Position numbers and translations under genes: made by a program
The notes under the pieces: model-generated
Database searches by the model: none
Seen by the model: only the letters and a program-made list of their open reading frames with translations
What the model was told of the DNA's origin: nothing
Shown: piece by piece, positions 62,371 to 64,000 of the stretch
How positions within the stretch are numbered: position 1 is the first letter of the stretch
Layout of the letters: each line of letters begins with the position of its first letter
Assembly (NCBI RefSeq): GCF_006494655.1
Contig: NZ_VHIM01000001.1
Coordinates: 372,001 to 436,000, forward strand
Direction: 5' to 3'
DNA length: 64,000 nucleotides
Source: Arthrobacter agilis
GTDB taxonomy: Bacteria > Actinomycetota > Actinomycetes > Actinomycetales > Micrococcaceae

Positions 62371-63975
62371 ATGATCAGGACGATGTCGCTTCGATCGCAG
62401 CTGTTCTTCCTGCAGCTGGCCATCGTGCTCGTCATCGTCGCCGTCGCCGGGTCCACCGCCGTCACGATGCAGCGCCTGCAGATCCGCGAGCAGTACGAGG
62501 ACCGCATGGTCGGCGTCGCGCAGTCGGTGGCACAGCTGCCCTCGGTGGTCGAGGCCTTCGACCAGGCGGATCCGAGCGCCGCCATCCAGCCCATTGCCGA
62601 TCTCATCCGGCAGTCCACGGGCGTCACCTACGTGGTGGTCACGGACGCGGACGGCATCCGGTACTCCCACCCCAATCCGGACCTCATCGGGCAACTCGTC
62701 TCCACCGATCCGTCGATCCCGCTCTCCGGCGCGATCTTCGTGGGCACGCAGACCGGCACGCTGGGTGAGTCGTGGCGCGTGAAGGTACCGATCCACGGTG
62801 ACGACGGCGACATCATCGGCACCGCGTCGGTGGGCACCCTCGAATCCGAGCTGGACGCCGATCTCTACGAGGACCTCCCCCGCCTCCTGGCCTGGCTGAT
62901 CGTCGCCGCCCTGGTCGGGTCCGCCGGCGCCATCTGGATCTCCCGGCTCGTGTGGCGCCGGATCTACCGGCTCGAACCCGAGCAGATCGCCTCCCTCCTC
63001 GAGACACGCGACGCCATGATCCACGGCATCAGCGAGGGCATGGTCGCGGTCGACGAGGACCACCGGATCGCCCTGGTCAACGACGAGGCCAAGCGCCTCC
63101 TGGACCTCGACGACGCCGCGACCGGTCAACGCGCCGACGACGTCATGGAGCCCGCCCTCGCGCGTCTCCTCACCGACCCCGCGGACACGGACGAGACGGT
63201 GCTCTCCGGCGAGCGCGTGCTCCTCGCCCGTACGTCGGATGCGACGGTCGACGGCACCCGGGTGGGCCGCGTCATGATCCTCCGCGATCGCACGGAGCTC
63301 TACCAGCTGCTCACCGACCTCGACGGCGAGCGTGACGCCACGCAGGCCCTGCGAGCGCAGGCCCACGAGTTCGCCAACCGCATGCACACCATCTCCGGGT
63401 TGCTCGAGCTCGGCCGCACGGAGCAGGCGGTGGACTTCATCTCGCGCTCCGGCCACGGCGGTTCGCTGGTGTCGGGGACCATCGCGCCGGGCATCCAGGA
63501 CCCGGACGCCGCGAGCCTGCTCATGACCAAGAGCACCATCGCCTCCGAGAAGGGCATCACGCTCTCCATCGATGACACCTCGACGCTCGAACCGGACGGC
63601 ACCACCGACGTCGTCACGGTGCTCGGCATCCTCATCGACAACGCGATGGAGGCCGTCACGGCGAGCGGGCGGACCGACGGGGCCATCGCCGTGCTCCTGC
63701 ACACCGGCCCCGACGGCGTGCGCATCGAGGTCTCGGACAACGGACCCGGCGTGCCGCAGGAGGACGTGGACGGCATCTTCTCCTCCGGCTACTCGACGAA
63801 GGACGGCGGCCATACGGGGACACGCGGGTTCGGCCTGGCACTGGTGGACCGGATCGCGCGGCGGCGTTCCGGTCACGTCGCCGTGGACGACGCCGAGCTC
63901 GGCGGCGCCGAGTTCACCGTCTGGCTGGCACCCTCGCTCGTCGAGGCGCCCCGATCCACCCTGCAGGTGCCGTGA
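62371..63975 (+). CDS. CitA/DcuS-type sensor histidine kinase
   Basis: The 534-residue protein has a first membrane helix (LFFLQLAIVLVIVAVAGST), a periplasmic PDC sensor of about 130 residues (YVVVTDADGIRYSHPNPDLIG), a second helix (LLAWLIVAALVGSAGAIWI), a PAS domain (GMVAVDEDHRIALVNDEAKRLLDL) and a transmitter with His332 in RAQAHEFANRMHTISGLLELG. The ATPase domain shows GILIDNAMEAV, DNGPGVP and GTRGFGLALV. Such kinases sense citrate, C4-dicarboxylates or related acids. It is divergent from tctCBA, so control of that transporter is likely. Confidence 0.93.
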   Translation: MIRTMSLRSQLFFLQLAIVLVIVAVAGSTAVTMQRLQIREQYEDRMVGVAQSVAQLPSVVEAFDQADPSAAIQPIADLIRQSTGVTYVVVTDADGIRYSHPNPDLIGQLVSTDPSIPLSGAIFVGTQTGTLGESWRVKVPIHGDDGDIIGTASVGTLESELDADLYEDLPRLLAWLIVAALVGSAGAIWISRLVWRRIYRLEPEQIASLLETRDAMIHGISEGMVAVDEDHRIALVNDEAKRLLDLDDAATGQRADDVMEPALARLLTDPADTDETVLSGERVLLARTSDATVDGTRVGRVMILRDRTELYQLLTDLDGERDATQALRAQAHEFANRMHTISGLLELGRTEQAVDFISRSGHGGSLVSGTIAPGIQDPDAASLLMTKSTIASEKGITLSIDDTSTLEPDGTTDVVTVLGILIDNAMEAVTASGRTDGAIAVLLHTGPDGVRIEVSDNGPGVPQEDVDGIFSSGYSTKDGGHTGTRGFGLALVDRIARRRSGHVAVDDAELGGAEFTVWLAPSLVEAPRSTLQVP

Positions 63976-64000
63976 GCCCGGCAGCGGGCGCCGCCCCGAT
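63972..64000 (+). CDS. Start of the downstream gene, probably the cognate response regulator (cut by window end)
   Basis: GTG 63972 overlaps the kinase stop (GTGA) and reads MSPAAGAAP to the window end. Only nine codons are visible, so the product itself cannot be recognised. A CitB/DcuR-type regulator is expected here because CitA-type kinases are normally encoded with one; that is inference. Confidence 0.35.

Overview
The window looks like chromosomal DNA of a high-GC actinobacterium, most likely Micrococcaceae (Arthrobacter and relatives). The pointers are the monomeric isocitrate dehydrogenase, a DUF6350/PerM-like gene near purN and purH, MSMEG_6728-type, DUF1684, DUF6318 and DUF222/HNH families, and many genes whose ATG or GTG sits 6-7 nt after a TAnnnT box (leaderless transcripts). 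No rRNA, tRNA, CRISPR array, prophage or complete insertion sequence was seen. Genus assignment is inference.

Region by region. 1-16 kb: end of a Gfo/Idh/MocA oxidoreductase, icd, purH, a DUF559 endonuclease-like gene bracketed by two copies of a 57-bp palindrome, an MFS transporter, a DUF6318 lipoprotein, a secreted GH13 amylase, corA-purN, a small membrane protein, a PerM-like protein, a TauE/SafE permease and a DUF1684 protein. The PerM-purN-purH order known from mycobacteria is kept, but other genes have entered it. 16-24 kb: a Stealth phosphotransferase, a MSMEG_6728-family protein, a cyclic-nucleotide-type phosphodiesterase, and a tight operon of ECF sigma factor, a ZAS zinc-finger/Asp23-like fusion and a small partner. 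A DoxX-like protein, a YedK peptidase, a small protein of unknown family and an MBL hydrolase follow. 24-41 kb: cardiolipin-synthase-like PLD, gamma-glutamyltransferase with an FCD regulator divergent from a DUF1275 gene, a CPBP protease, an APC permease, a three-domain glutaminase (enzyme, STAS, cNMP-binding), an epimerase, a GT87 enzyme, a hydroxyacid dehydrogenase and an AI-2E-family exporter. 41-46 kb: aldo/keto reductase, a decayed amidohydrolase, a sugar-type ABC importer and an SDR. 46-59 kb: small proteins, a hemerythrin-like protein, a DUF429 protein and a cluster of five GAF proteins (three with ANTAR RNA-binding domains), ending in a frameshifted HNH gene. 59-64 kb: tctCBA tripartite carboxylate transporter plus a universal stress protein, divergent from a CitA/DcuS-type sensor kinase; its response regulator begins at the window edge.

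How they work together. Clear units are tctC-tctB-tctA-usp with the divergent kinase, the ABC importer (overlapping stops and starts), corA-purN, AI-2E-hydroxyacid dehydrogenase, ggt-FCD regulator, and sigma-ZAS/Asp23-Asp23-like. The least explained items are the palindrome-flanked DUF559 gene, the ZAS/Asp23 sigma module, a roughly 60-residue module shared by a small protein at 22.7 kb and a GAF protein at 52.6 kb, and the GAF/ANTAR cluster. Several divergent gene pairs share matched -10 boxes about 15-17 bp apart.
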